A DNA stretch of 64,000 bases from Nonomuraea harbinensis (GCF_019396385.1 NZ_JAHKRN010000027.1:54455-118454), one strand, 5' to 3'; numbered from the stretch's first letter, positions 1 through 8,616 are shown. Program-made: numbers and translations. Notes: a model not told the origin generated them from the letters alone.

Positions 1-1
1 G

Positions 2-844
2 CTCGGGCATCTGACCATGTTGCAGGACCTGCTCAACGTGCCGAACGTGCTCAACGTGCTCTGGACGCTCTCGTACGAGATGGCCTTCTACCTCCTGGTC
101 ACCGCCCTGTACGTGGCCGGGGTGCACCGGCGCAGCGCGGAGGTCGCCTTCGGGTTCGGGGCCGCGGCCGTGCTGCTGGGCGGGGTGCTGCCGTCGGTGC
201 TGCTGTCGCGCGGGGCCGGGGCGACGCTCGGCACCGTGCTCGCCGTGATCGCGCTGGTGGGGTGCGGGCTGGCGGGGGTGCTGAGCGGGCGTCCTGGTGC
301 GCGGCGGGCCGGGGCGCTGGTGCTCGGGGTGGTGGTGCTCGGGCTGATCCTGGTGAACGGGCGCATCCCGGCCTGGCAGAGCCTGACGATCCTGGCCACC
401 ATGTTCGCCGGCACGGCCCTGTACCGGGTGCGGGACGGGCAGGTCGCGCCGTGGCGGGCGGCGGCGCTGGCGGGGAGCGTGCCGGTCGCGGCGGTGGCCG
501 CGGCGCTCTGGCACGGCGACGGCGTCCCGTGGCCGTGGGTGAGCGCGGTGCCGGCGGCGTGGGCCACGTTCGCGGCCGGGATGCTGCTGGCCCGGCGGCG
601 GGTGCCGGCGTGGTGGGCGTGGCTGGGCATGGTGAGCTACTCGGTCTACCTGCTGCACCCGATCCTGCTGGAGATCGTGGACGGGCTGCTGGCGGATCCG
701 GCCGCCGTCGCGTGGCCGTACCGGGCCGGGCTGGGCGTGGTGGTGCTGGGGGCGCTGCTCGGCTGCGCGGCGCTGACGTACCGGCTGGTGGAGGCGCCCG
801 CCCAGCGAGCGGGCAAGCGGATCGCGGCGAGGTTCGTGAAGTAG
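2..844 (+). CDS. Membrane acyltransferase, acyltransferase-3 family (5' end outside window)
   Basis: The frame is open from the first full codon of the window to the stop at 844, so the gene starts upstream and only about the last 280 residues are seen. The visible part carries the WTLSYE motif typical of the acyltransferase-3 (OafA/YrhL-like) family, then a series of hydrophobic helices and a basic C-terminal tail. Members of this family transfer acetyl or other acyl groups to sugars or lipids at the membrane. The target cannot be read from this fragment. The ATG at 17 lies inside the conserved region and is unlikely to be the true start. Confidence 0.8.
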   Translation, partial: LGHLTMLQDLLNVPNVLNVLWTLSYEMAFYLLVTALYVAGVHRRSAEVAFGFGAAAVLLGGVLPSVLLSRGAGATLGTVLAVIALVGCGLAGVLSGRPGARRAGALVLGVVVLGLILVNGRIPAWQSLTILATMFAGTALYRVRDGQVAPWRAAALAGSVPVAAVAAALWHGDGVPWPWVSAVPAAWATFAAGMLLARRRVPAWWAWLGMVSYSVYLLHPILLEIVDGLLADPAAVAWPYRAGLGVVVLGALLGCAALTYRLVEAPAQRAGKRIAARFVK

Positions 845-897
845 GAAGCGTTCGCAAAGCGTCGGATGAGGGGGGCCGGGGCGGCTACGGTCATGCC

Positions 898-1290
898 ATG
901 GACGAAGCCACCCCCATGCCCAGGCCGGTTCGGACCGCTCGGATCCTGCTCTGGATCTATATCGTGGTGATGGCCCTGGTCGCCGGCCTCATCCTCTTCT
1001 TCGCGGGGTCCGCCCCGGCCGGGGTGGACACCTCGCAGATCTACCTGATCACGGGGTGGAGCGCCGCCCTCCTCGTGCTCACGGCCTTCCTGACGGTCAA
1101 GCTGACCGCCCGCAGGCGCTGGGCCCGCTTCGGCCTCATCGCGATCATGGCGATGAACGTCCTGGGCTACCTTGCCAACCTGGCCGCGGGCGGCGGGCTG
1201 AGCCTTCCGGCCATCGTGGGGCTCGGCCTGGCGATCGGGGTGATCGTCCACCTCTTCCGTCACGACAGCAGGGCCTACCTCGACCAGTAG
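898..1290 (+). CDS. Small four-helix integral membrane protein, unknown function
   Basis: This 130-residue protein has a short charged N-terminus (MDEATPMPRPVRTARI) and four hydrophobic segments, at about residues 14-36, 46-64, 76-95 and 100-120, with basic loops between them. It ends in a short polar tail. The ATG at 898 is chosen because the longer upstream frame is the out-of-frame shadow of the acyltransferase. I recognise no catalytic motif and can only call it a membrane protein. Its 3' end overlaps the convergent gene at 1275-1856 by 16 bases. Confidence 0.6.
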   Translation: MDEATPMPRPVRTARILLWIYIVVMALVAGLILFFAGSAPAGVDTSQIYLITGWSAALLVLTAFLTVKLTARRRWARFGLIAIMAMNVLGYLANLAAGGGLSLPAIVGLGLAIGVIVHLFRHDSRAYLDQ

Positions 1291-1856
1291 CGGGCCATCT
1301 TGGCGGCCATCTTCGCGGCGTCCGCCCGGTGTCTGGCCAGGGTGCGCAGCGGCTTGGCGTCGTTGTGCATGTCCCAGTAGATCGCCACGGCGGAGCCCTC
1401 GCGCACGGCGACGAACTTCTGCGTCTGCGGGATCGGCGCCTTCTTCGTGGGCCGGATCGTCCGCGCCGCCTGCAGCGCCTCGTCGCCGATGCGGGGCTTG
1501 CCCACCTTGACCGTCTTGCCGCACTGCCTGAGCAGGGCGCGCATCCGGTCCATCATCTTCCCCGCGCCCTTGGCACTGGCGAACACGAACAGCTGCTCGC
1601 CGCGCCTGCGGTCGGTGCGCTCACCGCCGCCGATCTTCGTGTCGTACGAGACCTCCCGGCTCTCCTTCCACCCGGAGAGCATCACGGGGCTGCACTGGAT
1701 GTTCCACACGTCCTCCGCCCCGTCCAGGCCGAGGATCCAGTGCTCGTCGTCCTGCCGGGCCTGCTTCTCGTACAGCAGGAAGTCCTTCGGGATGGCGGGC
1801 GCCTGCGCGGGCGCCATCAGCGCACCGGCCACCACCAACGCGATCGTCTTCAGCAT
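1275..1856 (-). CDS. Secreted protein of sensor-domain type, unknown function
   Basis: The 193-residue product begins with a signal peptide (MLKTIALVVAGALMAPAQAPA) and should be exported. The mature part contains two cysteines (in WNIQCSP and LRQCGK) that could pair. Its overall look, about 170 extracellular residues with hydrophobic and charged strands, resembles the PknH-like sensor domains common as stand-alone secreted proteins in actinomycetes. That family assignment is an inference from pattern and length. It stands alone, convergent with the small membrane protein, and shares no operon with its neighbours. Confidence 0.5.
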   Translation of the reverse strand: MLKTIALVVAGALMAPAQAPAIPKDFLLYEKQARQDDEHWILGLDGAEDVWNIQCSPVMLSGWKESREVSYDTKIGGGERTDRRRGEQLFVFASAKGAGKMMDRMRALLRQCGKTVKVGKPRIGDEALQAARTIRPTKKAPIPQTQKFVAVREGSAVAIYWDMHNDAKPLRTLARHRADAAKMAAKMARYWSR

Positions 1857-1998
1857 GGGTGGACGCTACCGGACCTGATCAACGGAGATGGCCGCTACGG
1901 GGCAAGAATGTTGAAAGCGGCAGATTCCACCCGGCAAGGGGGTTGAAAGCGGGGCGGCGCACAGTGCGGTCAGGAAAACTTGAGAAAGGACCGCACCG

Positions 1999-2475
1999 AT
2001 GTCGCTCTCCCGCCCCGTCGCCGTTCTCGCCCTCGCCGCAGGCACCCTTCTCGCGATCGCCCCCGCCGCCCAGGCCGCGACCGCCACCACCGAAGCCGCC
2101 GCCCCGTGGGGCCCGCGTTACGCTCCCGGCCAGAAGGCCAAGGCCGTCGGCACGCTGACCGCCAAGGGCGAGGACCACGCGGACCTTCCCACCGCCGACA
2201 CCGTGAAGATCACCGGCAAGGTCTACGACTACGCCGCCTCGTCCAAGGTCTGCGGCTGGGCCGTGTTCCGCATCACCTACCGGGACGGGAACCAGCTGCC
2301 GCACAAGCACCGCAGCGTCCGCGACTGCACGTACCGGACGGCGAAGAGCTTCTCGTTCACCGACAGCGACGTCTACCAGGTCGAGCTCAAGGTCTGCGCC
2401 GAGGGCAAGCGGTCCAAGCCGTCACTCAACTGCCTGTACGCCGGCACCTGGAAGACCCTCTACCTGTCCAAGTGA
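1999..2475 (+). CDS. Small secreted protein, unknown function
   Basis: The 158-residue protein has a clear Sec signal peptide (MSLSRPVAVLALAAGTLLAIAPAAQA, cleavage after AQA). The mature domain of about 130 residues is rich in short beta strands and has four cysteines (in KVCGWA, VRDCTY, KVCAEG and LNCLYA), which probably form two disulfides. An AAAGGA ribosome-binding site lies about 7 bases before the ATG. No known domain is recognised. Upstream, GTTGAAAGCGG occurs twice (near 1909 and 1943), possibly a regulatory repeat. The 3' end overlaps the convergent fbpC-like gene by 16 bases. Confidence 0.55.
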   Translation: MSLSRPVAVLALAAGTLLAIAPAAQAATATTEAAAPWGPRYAPGQKAKAVGTLTAKGEDHADLPTADTVKITGKVYDYAASSKVCGWAVFRITYRDGNQLPHKHRSVRDCTYRTAKSFSFTDSDVYQVELKVCAEGKRSKPSLNCLYAGTWKTLYLSK

Positions 2476-3494
2476 CCCCCGCGCCACACCCGGCACGCCC
2501 CCTCGACCCGCACCGACACCGCCGAGCCGGCCGCGACAGGGACGGCGTGGCCGGGCACGCGGGCGGTGACGCGGGTGCCGTCCGCCAGCAGGAGCGCGAC
2601 GGTGGCGTCGTGGCCGTGGAAGTCGTGGCCGGTCACGGTGGCCGACACGCCCGGCCCTTCCGTGAGCACGATCTGCTCGGGCCGCACCATGACCGTCAGC
2701 TCGCCCGTACCGCCGGGGATCCGGTCCGCGGCGACCGGGCCGAGCGGCGTCAGCAGGTCGAGGCCGGTCGCCGGGAGGAACACGGCCTCGCCCACGAAGG
2801 CCGCCACCCACGGGTCGGCCGGCTCGCGGTAGAGCTCGACGGGAGGACCGCTCTGCAGGACGCGGCCGTCGCGCATCACCGCCACCTGGTCGGCGACGGA
2901 CAGCGCCTCGTTCTGGTCGTGGGTGACCAGGATGCCGGTCGCCTTGTCGGCCCGCAGCGCGGCCCGCACGTCCCTGCGCAGGTCGGCGCGGAGTCCGGCG
3001 TCGAGCGCGCTGAACGGCTCGTCGAGCAGGATGACCGAGGGCCGCGGCGCCAGGGCTCGGGCCACCGCGACCCGCTGCTGCTGGCCTCCGGACAGGTGGT
3101 GCGGCATCCGGTCGCCGTACCCGGCCAGGCCGACCAGGTCGAGCACCTCCTCGGCCCGGCCTGAGCGGCGCTCCTCGCGGGTCAGCCCGTACGCGACGTT
3201 GTCCCGTACGGACAGATGAGGGAAGAGCGCGCCCTCCTGCGGGACCGTGACGACGTGCCGCCGCTCGGGCGGCGTGTGCGTGCCCGGCCCGGCGACCACG
3301 CGGCCGTCGACGGAGATCTCGCCGGCGTCGAGCCGTTCGAAGCCCGCCACGCACCGCAGCAGCGTGGTCTTGCCGCAGCCGGACGGGCCGAGCACGGCGG
3401 TGAGGGTGCCGCCGGGCACGGCGAGGTCCGCACCGCCGAGCGCGGTCACCGCGCCGTAGCGCTTGACGAGTCCCCGCAGGTCCAACTGGCTCAT
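2460..3494 (-). CDS. fbpC: Ferric-iron ABC transporter ATP-binding protein (FbpC-like)
   Basis: This 344-residue ATPase should energise iron import through the permease encoded just upstream. It has Walker A (GPSGCGKTT, about residues 37-45), the signature LSGGQQQR (about 133-140), Walker B (VILLDEPFSALD) and the switch histidine (LVTHDQ). A C-terminal TOBE-like beta domain from about residue 240 is normal for the FbpC/PotA branch. The ATG at 3494 is chosen because it forms an ATGA overlap with the permease stop and has MSQLDLRGLVKRYG as a normal ABC start. It is the last gene of the fbpA-fbpB-fbpC operon, expected to be iron-repressed through the box at 6079-6097. Confidence 0.9.
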   Translation of the reverse strand: MSQLDLRGLVKRYGAVTALGGADLAVPGGTLTAVLGPSGCGKTTLLRCVAGFERLDAGEISVDGRVVAGPGTHTPPERRHVVTVPQEGALFPHLSVRDNVAYGLTREERRSGRAEEVLDLVGLAGYGDRMPHHLSGGQQQRVAVARALAPRPSVILLDEPFSALDAGLRADLRRDVRAALRADKATGILVTHDQNEALSVADQVAVMRDGRVLQSGPPVELYREPADPWVAAFVGEAVFLPATGLDLLTPLGPVAADRIPGGTGELTVMVRPEQIVLTEGPGVSATVTGHDFHGHDATVALLLADGTRVTARVPGHAVPVAAGSAVSVRVEGACRVWRGGHLDR

Positions 3495-5026
3495 CGTGAA
3501 GTCTCCGCGGTGAGTATGCCGGTGCGCGCGGTGAGCAGCCACGCGGGCACCGATGACAGCAGCACGAGCAGCGCCGCGTAAGGGGCCGCCGCCGCGTACG
3601 CGGCCACGGTGGTGTGCGTCCACAGCTCGGTGGCCAGGGTGTCGACGCCCGTCGGCCGCAGCAGCAGCGTGGCGGGCAGCTCCTTCATGCAGGTCAGGAA
3701 GACCAGCGCGGCGCCCGCGCCGATGCCGGGCAGGACGAGGGGCAGCGTCACCGTGCGCAGCACGGCCACCGGCCCGCGCCCGAGCGAGCGGGCCACGTCC
3801 TCCAGCACCGGCGGCGCCTGCGCGGCGGCCCCGGCGACGGCGGCGAGGGCGAGCGGCAGGAACAGGGCGGCGTAGCCGAGCGCCAGCAGCCAGGTCGTCT
3901 GGTAGAGCGGGTACGCGAGCGTGACCCCGAACGACACCAGCGACAGCCCGATCACCACGCCCGGCAGCGCGTGGCTGACGTAGGCGAGCCGGTCGAGCAC
4001 GGTCGCGACAGGTCCAGGAGCCTTGGCCGTCAGCAGGCCGAGCGGCAGCGCGAGCGCCATGGTCAGCGCGGCCCCGGCCAGTGACAGCCAGAGCGAGTTG
4101 CCCATGGCGGCGGCCACCTCCGCCCAGGCGCCCGGACGGGAGACGCCCTGGAGCATCCGGAGGCCGAGGCTGAGCGCGGTGACGCCGAGCGCGAGCCCCG
4201 CCAGCACGGCCAGCGCGGCGGCGGCGGGCCAGCGGGCCCGCCCGAGCCGCTGCCTGGCCGCGGTCCTGCGGGTGCCGCCGAGGTGCGCGTACCGGGCGCC
4301 GCGGCGGCGGGTGACGGTCTCCCCCGCGAGCACCAGCATGGTCAGCACCACCAGCACGGTGGACAGCACCAGCGCGCCGGTGCGGTCGAAGCCCAGGTCG
4401 AAGGCGACGAACACGGCCCGGGTGAAGGTGTCGGCACGCACGATCGACACCGCGCCGAAGTCCGACAGCACGTACAGCGCCACCAGCAGCGCCCCGCCGG
4501 CGTAGGCGGGCCTGATCTGCCGCAGCGTCACGCCGGTGAACGTGCGCCACGCGCTCCTGCCGAGCGAGCGCGACACCTCCTGCTGCGACGGGTCCGCGTT
4601 GACGAGCGCCGCCGCGACGGGCAGGAAGACGTACGGGTACGAGCAGAGGGTCAGCACGAGCGCGGCCGCCCAGAAGCCCTCGAACCCGTCCACCGACGAC
4701 CGCCAGGCGAACGCGGCGATGTAGGTGGGCACGGCCAGCGGCAGCGCCGCCAGCACCGCGAACAGCCGCCTGCCCGGCAGGTCGGTGCGTACGACGAGGA
4801 ACGCCGACGCCACGCCCAGGACGGTGCAGGCCGCGGTCACGACGGCCGCCAGGCCCACGGTCAGGACGGCCAGCCGGGCCGTTCGGACGGTGAGCACCTC
4901 TTCCGCGATCCGCGCCCATCCGGCCTCGGCCGTCCTGACCGTCAGGTAGGCCACCGGGACGAGCGCGACCGCCACCGTCACCACCGAGAGGGCGAGCAGC
5001 AGCGGCCGGCGCGTGCGCGTGCGCAT
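3491..5026 (-). CDS. fbpB: Ferric-iron ABC transporter permease, fused double permease (FbpB-like)
   Basis: This 511-residue inner-membrane protein has about twelve hydrophobic helices arranged as two binding-protein-dependent permease domains in one chain, as in FbpB. Each half carries an EAA-type loop for contact with the ATPase: EVSRSLGRSAWRTF in the first half and EDVARSLGRGPVAVL in the second. The start at 5026 lies two bases after the substrate-binding gene stop. Its own stop overlaps the ATPase start in ATGA, so the three genes are probably translated together. The substrate is taken to be ferric iron from the binding protein type and the upstream iron box. Confidence 0.9.
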   Translation of the reverse strand: MRTRTRRPLLLALSVVTVAVALVPVAYLTVRTAEAGWARIAEEVLTVRTARLAVLTVGLAAVVTAACTVLGVASAFLVVRTDLPGRRLFAVLAALPLAVPTYIAAFAWRSSVDGFEGFWAAALVLTLCSYPYVFLPVAAALVNADPSQQEVSRSLGRSAWRTFTGVTLRQIRPAYAGGALLVALYVLSDFGAVSIVRADTFTRAVFVAFDLGFDRTGALVLSTVLVVLTMLVLAGETVTRRRGARYAHLGGTRRTAARQRLGRARWPAAAALAVLAGLALGVTALSLGLRMLQGVSRPGAWAEVAAAMGNSLWLSLAGAALTMALALPLGLLTAKAPGPVATVLDRLAYVSHALPGVVIGLSLVSFGVTLAYPLYQTTWLLALGYAALFLPLALAAVAGAAAQAPPVLEDVARSLGRGPVAVLRTVTLPLVLPGIGAGAALVFLTCMKELPATLLLRPTGVDTLATELWTHTTVAAYAAAAPYAALLVLLSSVPAWLLTARTGILTAETSR

Positions 5027-5028
5027 CA

Positions 5029-6072
5029 CTACGGGACGAGCCCCGATTCCTTGATCAGCGCGATCGTGGCCTCCAGCTCGTCGAGGTCGTTGAGGTCCAC
5101 GTCGGGCGCGGTCAGCTGGTCGAGCGGCGGCACGAATGCGGGCGGGGCCACGCCGTCCACGACCGGGTACTCGTACGTCTGCTCGGCGAAGTACTTCTGC
5201 GCGTCCGCGCCGAGCAGGTACGTGACGAACGCCCGCACGTCGGGGTCCTCGGCGGCCTTCTTGAGCACGCCCACCCCGGCCACGTTCACCAGCGCGCCGG
5301 TGTCGCCGCCGGGGAAGAAGTGCAGCTTGGCCTTGAGCGTGTCCGGCGTGGTGCCGCGCTCCTTGGCCAGCTCGCCCAGGTAGTAGTGGTTGATGAGGCC
5401 GATGGCGATCTTGCCTCCGTCGACCTCCTCCAGGATCGGTCCGTTGCCCTCGCGGATCTGCGGTTCGTTGGCCTGGAGCCCGGTCAGGAACTCCTTGGCC
5501 TTCTCCTCGCCGTGCTGGACCCGGATCGCGGTGACGAACGCCTGGAAGGAGGCGTTGGTCGGGGCCACGCCGACCTTGCCCTTCCACTCCGGTTTGGTGA
5601 GGTCGAAGACCGACGCGGGCAGGTCCGCCTCTTGTACGAGGTCGGGGTTGTAGACCAGGACCCGCGAGCGGGCGGTGACGCCGACCCACTCCTTGCTGCC
5701 GGCCCGGTACGTCTCGGGCACCTTGCCGGTCAGGTCGTCGGGCAGCGGGGCGAACATGCCCTGCTTGGCCACCGCGCCCAGCGCACCCGCGTCCTGGGCG
5801 AAGAACGCGTCGGCGGGCGAGCGGTCTCCCTCCTCCAGGAGCTGGCCGGCCATGGCGGCGGTGTTGCCGTACCTGGCCTCGACGGTGATGCCACTCTCTT
5901 GGCTGAAACGTTCCAGAAGCGGCTTGACCAGCGACTCGCTGCGCCCGCTGTAAACGGTGATCTTCTTGTCTCCACCGGCGGCGGAGTCGCTCTCGGGCGC
6001 GCCACCACAGGCGGCCGGCCCGAGCACCAACGCGCTCGCGAGCAGCACGGTCAGAGTGAGGGGACGTCTCAT
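5029..6072 (-). CDS. fbpA: Iron ABC transporter substrate-binding lipoprotein (FbpA-like)
   Basis: The 347-residue protein has a lipoprotein signal with a lipobox ending at the cysteine in LGPAACGG, so it should be anchored to the outer face of the membrane. The mature chain reads as an FbpA/AfuA-type ferric binding protein: ITVYSGRSESLVKPLL near the N-terminus, YGNTAAMAGQLLEEG, and a paired tyrosine in INHYYLGEL, the usual place for the iron-binding tyrosines of this family. It heads the operon with fbpB and fbpC. The start codon lies only 7 bases downstream of an iron-box sequence, so the promoter and leader must be very short. Confidence 0.9.
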   Translation of the reverse strand: MRRPLTLTVLLASALVLGPAACGGAPESDSAAGGDKKITVYSGRSESLVKPLLERFSQESGITVEARYGNTAAMAGQLLEEGDRSPADAFFAQDAGALGAVAKQGMFAPLPDDLTGKVPETYRAGSKEWVGVTARSRVLVYNPDLVQEADLPASVFDLTKPEWKGKVGVAPTNASFQAFVTAIRVQHGEEKAKEFLTGLQANEPQIREGNGPILEEVDGGKIAIGLINHYYLGELAKERGTTPDTLKAKLHFFPGGDTGALVNVAGVGVLKKAAEDPDVRAFVTYLLGADAQKYFAEQTYEYPVVDGVAPPAFVPPLDQLTAPDVDLNDLDELEATIALIKESGLVP

Positions 6073-6078
6073 GAGCCG

Positions 6079-6097
6079 TTAGCTTAGCCTCACCTAA
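6079..6097 (-). promoter_or_regulatory. IdeR/DmdR-type iron box upstream of fbpA
   Basis: Read on the minus strand the site is TTAGGTGAGGCTAAGCTAA. The actinobacterial IdeR/DmdR consensus TTAGGTTAGGCTAACCTAA differs at only two of 19 positions. It sits directly before the fbpA start, where a bound Fe(II)-repressor would block transcription. The match is seen in the sequence; the iron-dependent control is inferred from the known family. Confidence 0.8.
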
Positions 6098-6147
6098 TTT
6101 CCTTGTCGATGGGCGGGGGGTACCTGAAACCCCCGCGTGACCTGGGG

Positions 6148-7023
6148 TCAGACGCCGGGGATCAGCCGCGCCAGGCGCTCGGGGTCCGCGATCACGTCGA
6201 TGGCCGCGATCCGGCCGTCCGTGACGGTGAACGCCATGATGGACAGCGGCCGGTCCTTCGCCACCACGACCACGCCGGCCGTACCGTTGACGAGCGCCGG
6301 GCGGGCGAACGGCGAGAGCCGCCCGAACGTGACCGCCTGCTCCGCGACCGTTCCCGCGCCCTGGAAGACGACCGTGTGGCGGGCGCGCGCCACGCCGCCG
6401 TCGGAACGCAGCACGACCTCGGGGTCGAGTACGGAGACGAGCGCGTCGAAGTCGCCGTCACGGGCGGCGGCGAAGAACGCGTTCACCACGTCGCGCTGGC
6501 GTGCCGGGTCCGGGTCGGGCACAGGGGCCTGCCCGCGCACCCGGCGCCGCGCGCGGCTGGCGAGCTGGCGGGCCGCCGCCGGTGACCGGTCGAGCAGCGG
6601 CGCGATCTCCTCGAACGGCACCGCGAACATGTCGTGCAGCACGAACGCCAGCCGCTCGGCCGGCGACAGCGTCTCCAGCACCACCAGCAGCGCCAGCCCC
6701 ACCGAGTCCGCCAGCAGCGCCTCGTGCTCGGGGTCCACGCCCGACTCCGGGCTGATGACCGGATCGGGGATGCCCGCGCCGAGCGGCTCATCGTCGCGCC
6801 GCCGCCGCGAACGCAGCACGTTGAGACACACGCGGCCCACCACCGTGGTCAGCCACGCCGCCAGGTTCGCCACCTCGCCGGTGCCGGCGCGGCTCGCCCG
6901 CAGCCAGGTCTCCTGGACGGCGTCGTCCGCCTCGCTCAGCGAGCCCAGCATCCGGTAGGCCACCGCGCGCAGGCGGCCGCGCTCCTCCTCGAAACACGCC
7001 GTCATCAGCTCGCGCTCGTTCAC
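6148..7023 (-). CDS. ECF RNA polymerase sigma factor with C-terminal SnoaL-like domain (ECF41/SigJ type)
   Basis: The 291-residue protein has sigma region 2 at the N-terminus (AYRMLGSLSEADDAVQETWLR) and region 4 around residues 110-160 (LSPAERLAFVLHDMFAVPFEEIAPLL). A C-terminal domain of about 120 residues then follows, with an SnoaL-like fold pattern ending DPERLARL. This layout is that of ECF41 and SigJ-type sigma factors, whose fused C-terminal domain regulates activity in place of an anti-sigma factor. The GTG start is supported by GGAAGGA 8-10 bases upstream. The divergent NAD(P)-binding reductase fits the known ECF41 habit of pairing with epimerase, oxidoreductase or decarboxylase genes. 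Confidence 0.85.
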   Translation of the reverse strand: MNERELMTACFEEERGRLRAVAYRMLGSLSEADDAVQETWLRASRAGTGEVANLAAWLTTVVGRVCLNVLRSRRRRDDEPLGAGIPDPVISPESGVDPEHEALLADSVGLALLVVLETLSPAERLAFVLHDMFAVPFEEIAPLLDRSPAAARQLASRARRRVRGQAPVPDPDPARQRDVVNAFFAAARDGDFDALVSVLDPEVVLRSDGGVARARHTVVFQGAGTVAEQAVTFGRLSPFARPALVNGTAGVVVVAKDRPLSIMAFTVTDGRIAAIDVIADPERLARLIPGV

Positions 7024-7025
7024 CG

Positions 7026-7052
7026 TGTCACATTCCTTCCCCGCGAGGTGTC
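7026..7052 (+). promoter_or_regulatory. ECF41-like promoter for the 7093 reductase gene
   Basis: TGTCACA at 7026-7032 is followed, after 16 bases, by TGTC at 7049-7052. The ECF41 promoter known from other bacteria is TGTCACA, 16 bases, then CGTC, so only one base differs. A start of transcription near 7060 would leave a leader of about 33 bases before the ATG at 7093. The role is inferred from sequence match and from the sigma gene next door. Confidence 0.55.
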
Positions 7053-7092
7053 GGCGTTGCAGACCCCACCCGATGGACTACTGGAGCAAACC

Positions 7093-7830
7093 ATGACATC
7101 CCTGATTCTGGTCACCGGCGGCACCGGTACGCTCGGCCGCCTCGTCGTACCGCTCCTGCGGTCCGCCGGCCACCAGGTGCGCGTCCTCGGCCGGCGCGGC
7201 GGCGACGTGACCGCCGACCTGCTCACCGGCGAGGGCCTCCAGCCCGCCGTGGACGGCGCCGACACCGTCCTGCACCTGGCGGGCGGCCCCAAGAACGACG
7301 ACGTGCTGACCCGCAACCTGGTCCAGGCCGCCGTGCGCGCGGAGGTACGGCACCTGGTGCACATCTCGGTGATCGGCGCCGACCGCGTGCCGCTGGCCTG
7401 GTTCCGCTACCAGCGGGACGCCGAGCGGGCCGTGATGGACTCGGGTGTCCCCTGGACGATGCTGCGCGCCGCCCAGTTCCACGACCTCGTGCTCAAGGCG
7501 GTGACGCCGATGGCCAAGCTCCCCGTGGTCCCGGTCCCCGGCGGGCTCAGGTTCCAGCCGGTGGACGCCCGCGACGTCGCCGCCCGCCTCGCGGAGCTGA
7601 CCGTCGGCCCGCCGTCCGACCTGGTGCCGGATCTCGCCGGGCCGAAGGTGTACGGGATGGGCGAGCTGGTGCGCGGCTACCTGGCGGCCAGGGGCAAGCG
7701 GCGGCCGATGCTGCGGGTCCGGATGCCGGGCAAGGCGGGCCGCGCCTACCGGGCGGGCGACAACCTGTCGCTGGAGGCCGAGCTGGGCAAGCGCACGTGG
7801 GAGGAGTTCCTGGCCGAGCGGGTGCGCTAG
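7093..7830 (+). CDS. NAD(P)-binding atypical short-chain reductase, NmrA/epimerase-like (ECF41 partner)
   Basis: This 245-residue protein starts with the Rossmann motif LVTGGTGTLGRLV. It continues with the pattern of atypical SDR (a5/NmrA-like) proteins, including HLVHISVIGAD and a YQRDAE segment where SDRs carry the Tyr/Lys region. Its substrate is unknown. GGAG lies 7 bases before the ATG. It is divergent from the ECF41 sigma factor and carries an ECF41-like promoter, so it is the likely direct target of that factor. A second protein of the same broad family is encoded at 12871-13617. Confidence 0.75.
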   Translation: MTSLILVTGGTGTLGRLVVPLLRSAGHQVRVLGRRGGDVTADLLTGEGLQPAVDGADTVLHLAGGPKNDDVLTRNLVQAAVRAEVRHLVHISVIGADRVPLAWFRYQRDAERAVMDSGVPWTMLRAAQFHDLVLKAVTPMAKLPVVPVPGGLRFQPVDARDVAARLAELTVGPPSDLVPDLAGPKVYGMGELVRGYLAARGKRRPMLRVRMPGKAGRAYRAGDNLSLEAELGKRTWEEFLAERVR

Positions 7831-7874
7831 AAATCGTTGGACAGCGCGCGGACGAGCGGGAGATCGTGGGCCGC

Positions 7875-8612
7875 ATGCGACAGGAGGACGTCTGGGACGC
7901 CGAGACCGCCCGGCGCTACGACACGCCGGGCACCGGCATGTTCGCGCCCGAGGTGCTGGAGCCGACGGTCGGACGCCTGGCCGAGCTCGCGGGCGGCGGC
8001 CGGGCGCTCGAGTTCGCCATCGGGACCGGCCGCGTCGCCGTGCCGCTGGCCGAGCGGGGGGTGAGCGTCACCGGCATCGAGCTCTCCCTTCCGATGATCG
8101 ACCGACTGCGGACGAAGGCGGACGAGGAGACCATCCCCGTGATCGCCGGCGACATGACGACGGCCGTCGCCCCGGGCACGTACACGCTGGTCTACCTCGT
8201 CTACAACACCATCTCCAACCTGCTCACGCAGGCCGGGCAGGTCGCGTGCTTCCGCAACGCCGCCCGTCACCTCGCGCCCGGCGGCCGGTTCGTCATCGAG
8301 CTCTGGGTGCCCGAGCTGCGCAAGCTCCCGCCGGGGCAGCGGGCCACGGTCTTCCACAGCGAGGACGGCTACATCGGTCTCGACACCTACGACGTGCTGG
8401 CGCAGCACGTCGTCTCGCACCACTTCGAGTTCGACGACGGCAGGCAGGCCCGGCTGTTCCGCAGCCCGCACCGCTACATCTGGCCCGCCGAGCTCGACCT
8501 CATGGCGCAGTTGGCCGGGTTCGAGCTGGAGAGCAGGCATGCCGACTGGTCCGGCGCCGCCTTCACCGCCGAGTCGCGTTCGCACGTGTCGGTCTACCGC
8601 CTTCCCGGCTGA
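7875..8612 (+). CDS. SAM-dependent class I methyltransferase
   Basis: The 245-residue protein has the Rossmann-type methyltransferase motif I (ALEFAIGTGRVAVPLA, about residues 43-58), an acidic motif at TGIELS, and the post-motif pattern LAPGGRFVIELW. The substrate is not evident. The ATG at 7875 gives MRQEDVWDAETARRYD, a usual start for this family; a GTG three codons earlier is also possible. It lies 45 bases after the reductase and may share its promoter. The last 116 bases are repeated almost exactly at 12665-12780, where the rest of the gene is missing. Confidence 0.8.
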   Translation: MRQEDVWDAETARRYDTPGTGMFAPEVLEPTVGRLAELAGGGRALEFAIGTGRVAVPLAERGVSVTGIELSLPMIDRLRTKADEETIPVIAGDMTTAVAPGTYTLVYLVYNTISNLLTQAGQVACFRNAARHLAPGGRFVIELWVPELRKLPPGQRATVFHSEDGYIGLDTYDVLAQHVVSHHFEFDDGRQARLFRSPHRYIWPAELDLMAQLAGFELESRHADWSGAAFTAESRSHVSVYRLPG

Positions 8613-8616
8613 CCGC
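8501..8616 (+). repeat. 116-bp direct repeat, copy 1 (3' end of the intact methyltransferase)
   Basis: Positions 8501-8616 match 12665-12780 with two mismatches (8511 T/C and a G/C just before the stop). The two copies face the same way and enclose about 4.05 kb that holds the BTAD regulator, response regulator and two sensor genes. Confidence 0.9.

Noticed and set aside
3495..4919. In-frame extension of the FbpC reading frame far upstream
   Set aside because: The extension covers the permease in another frame and is Arg/Gly/Ala-rich without domain; the ATG at 3494 overlaps the permease stop in the usual way.
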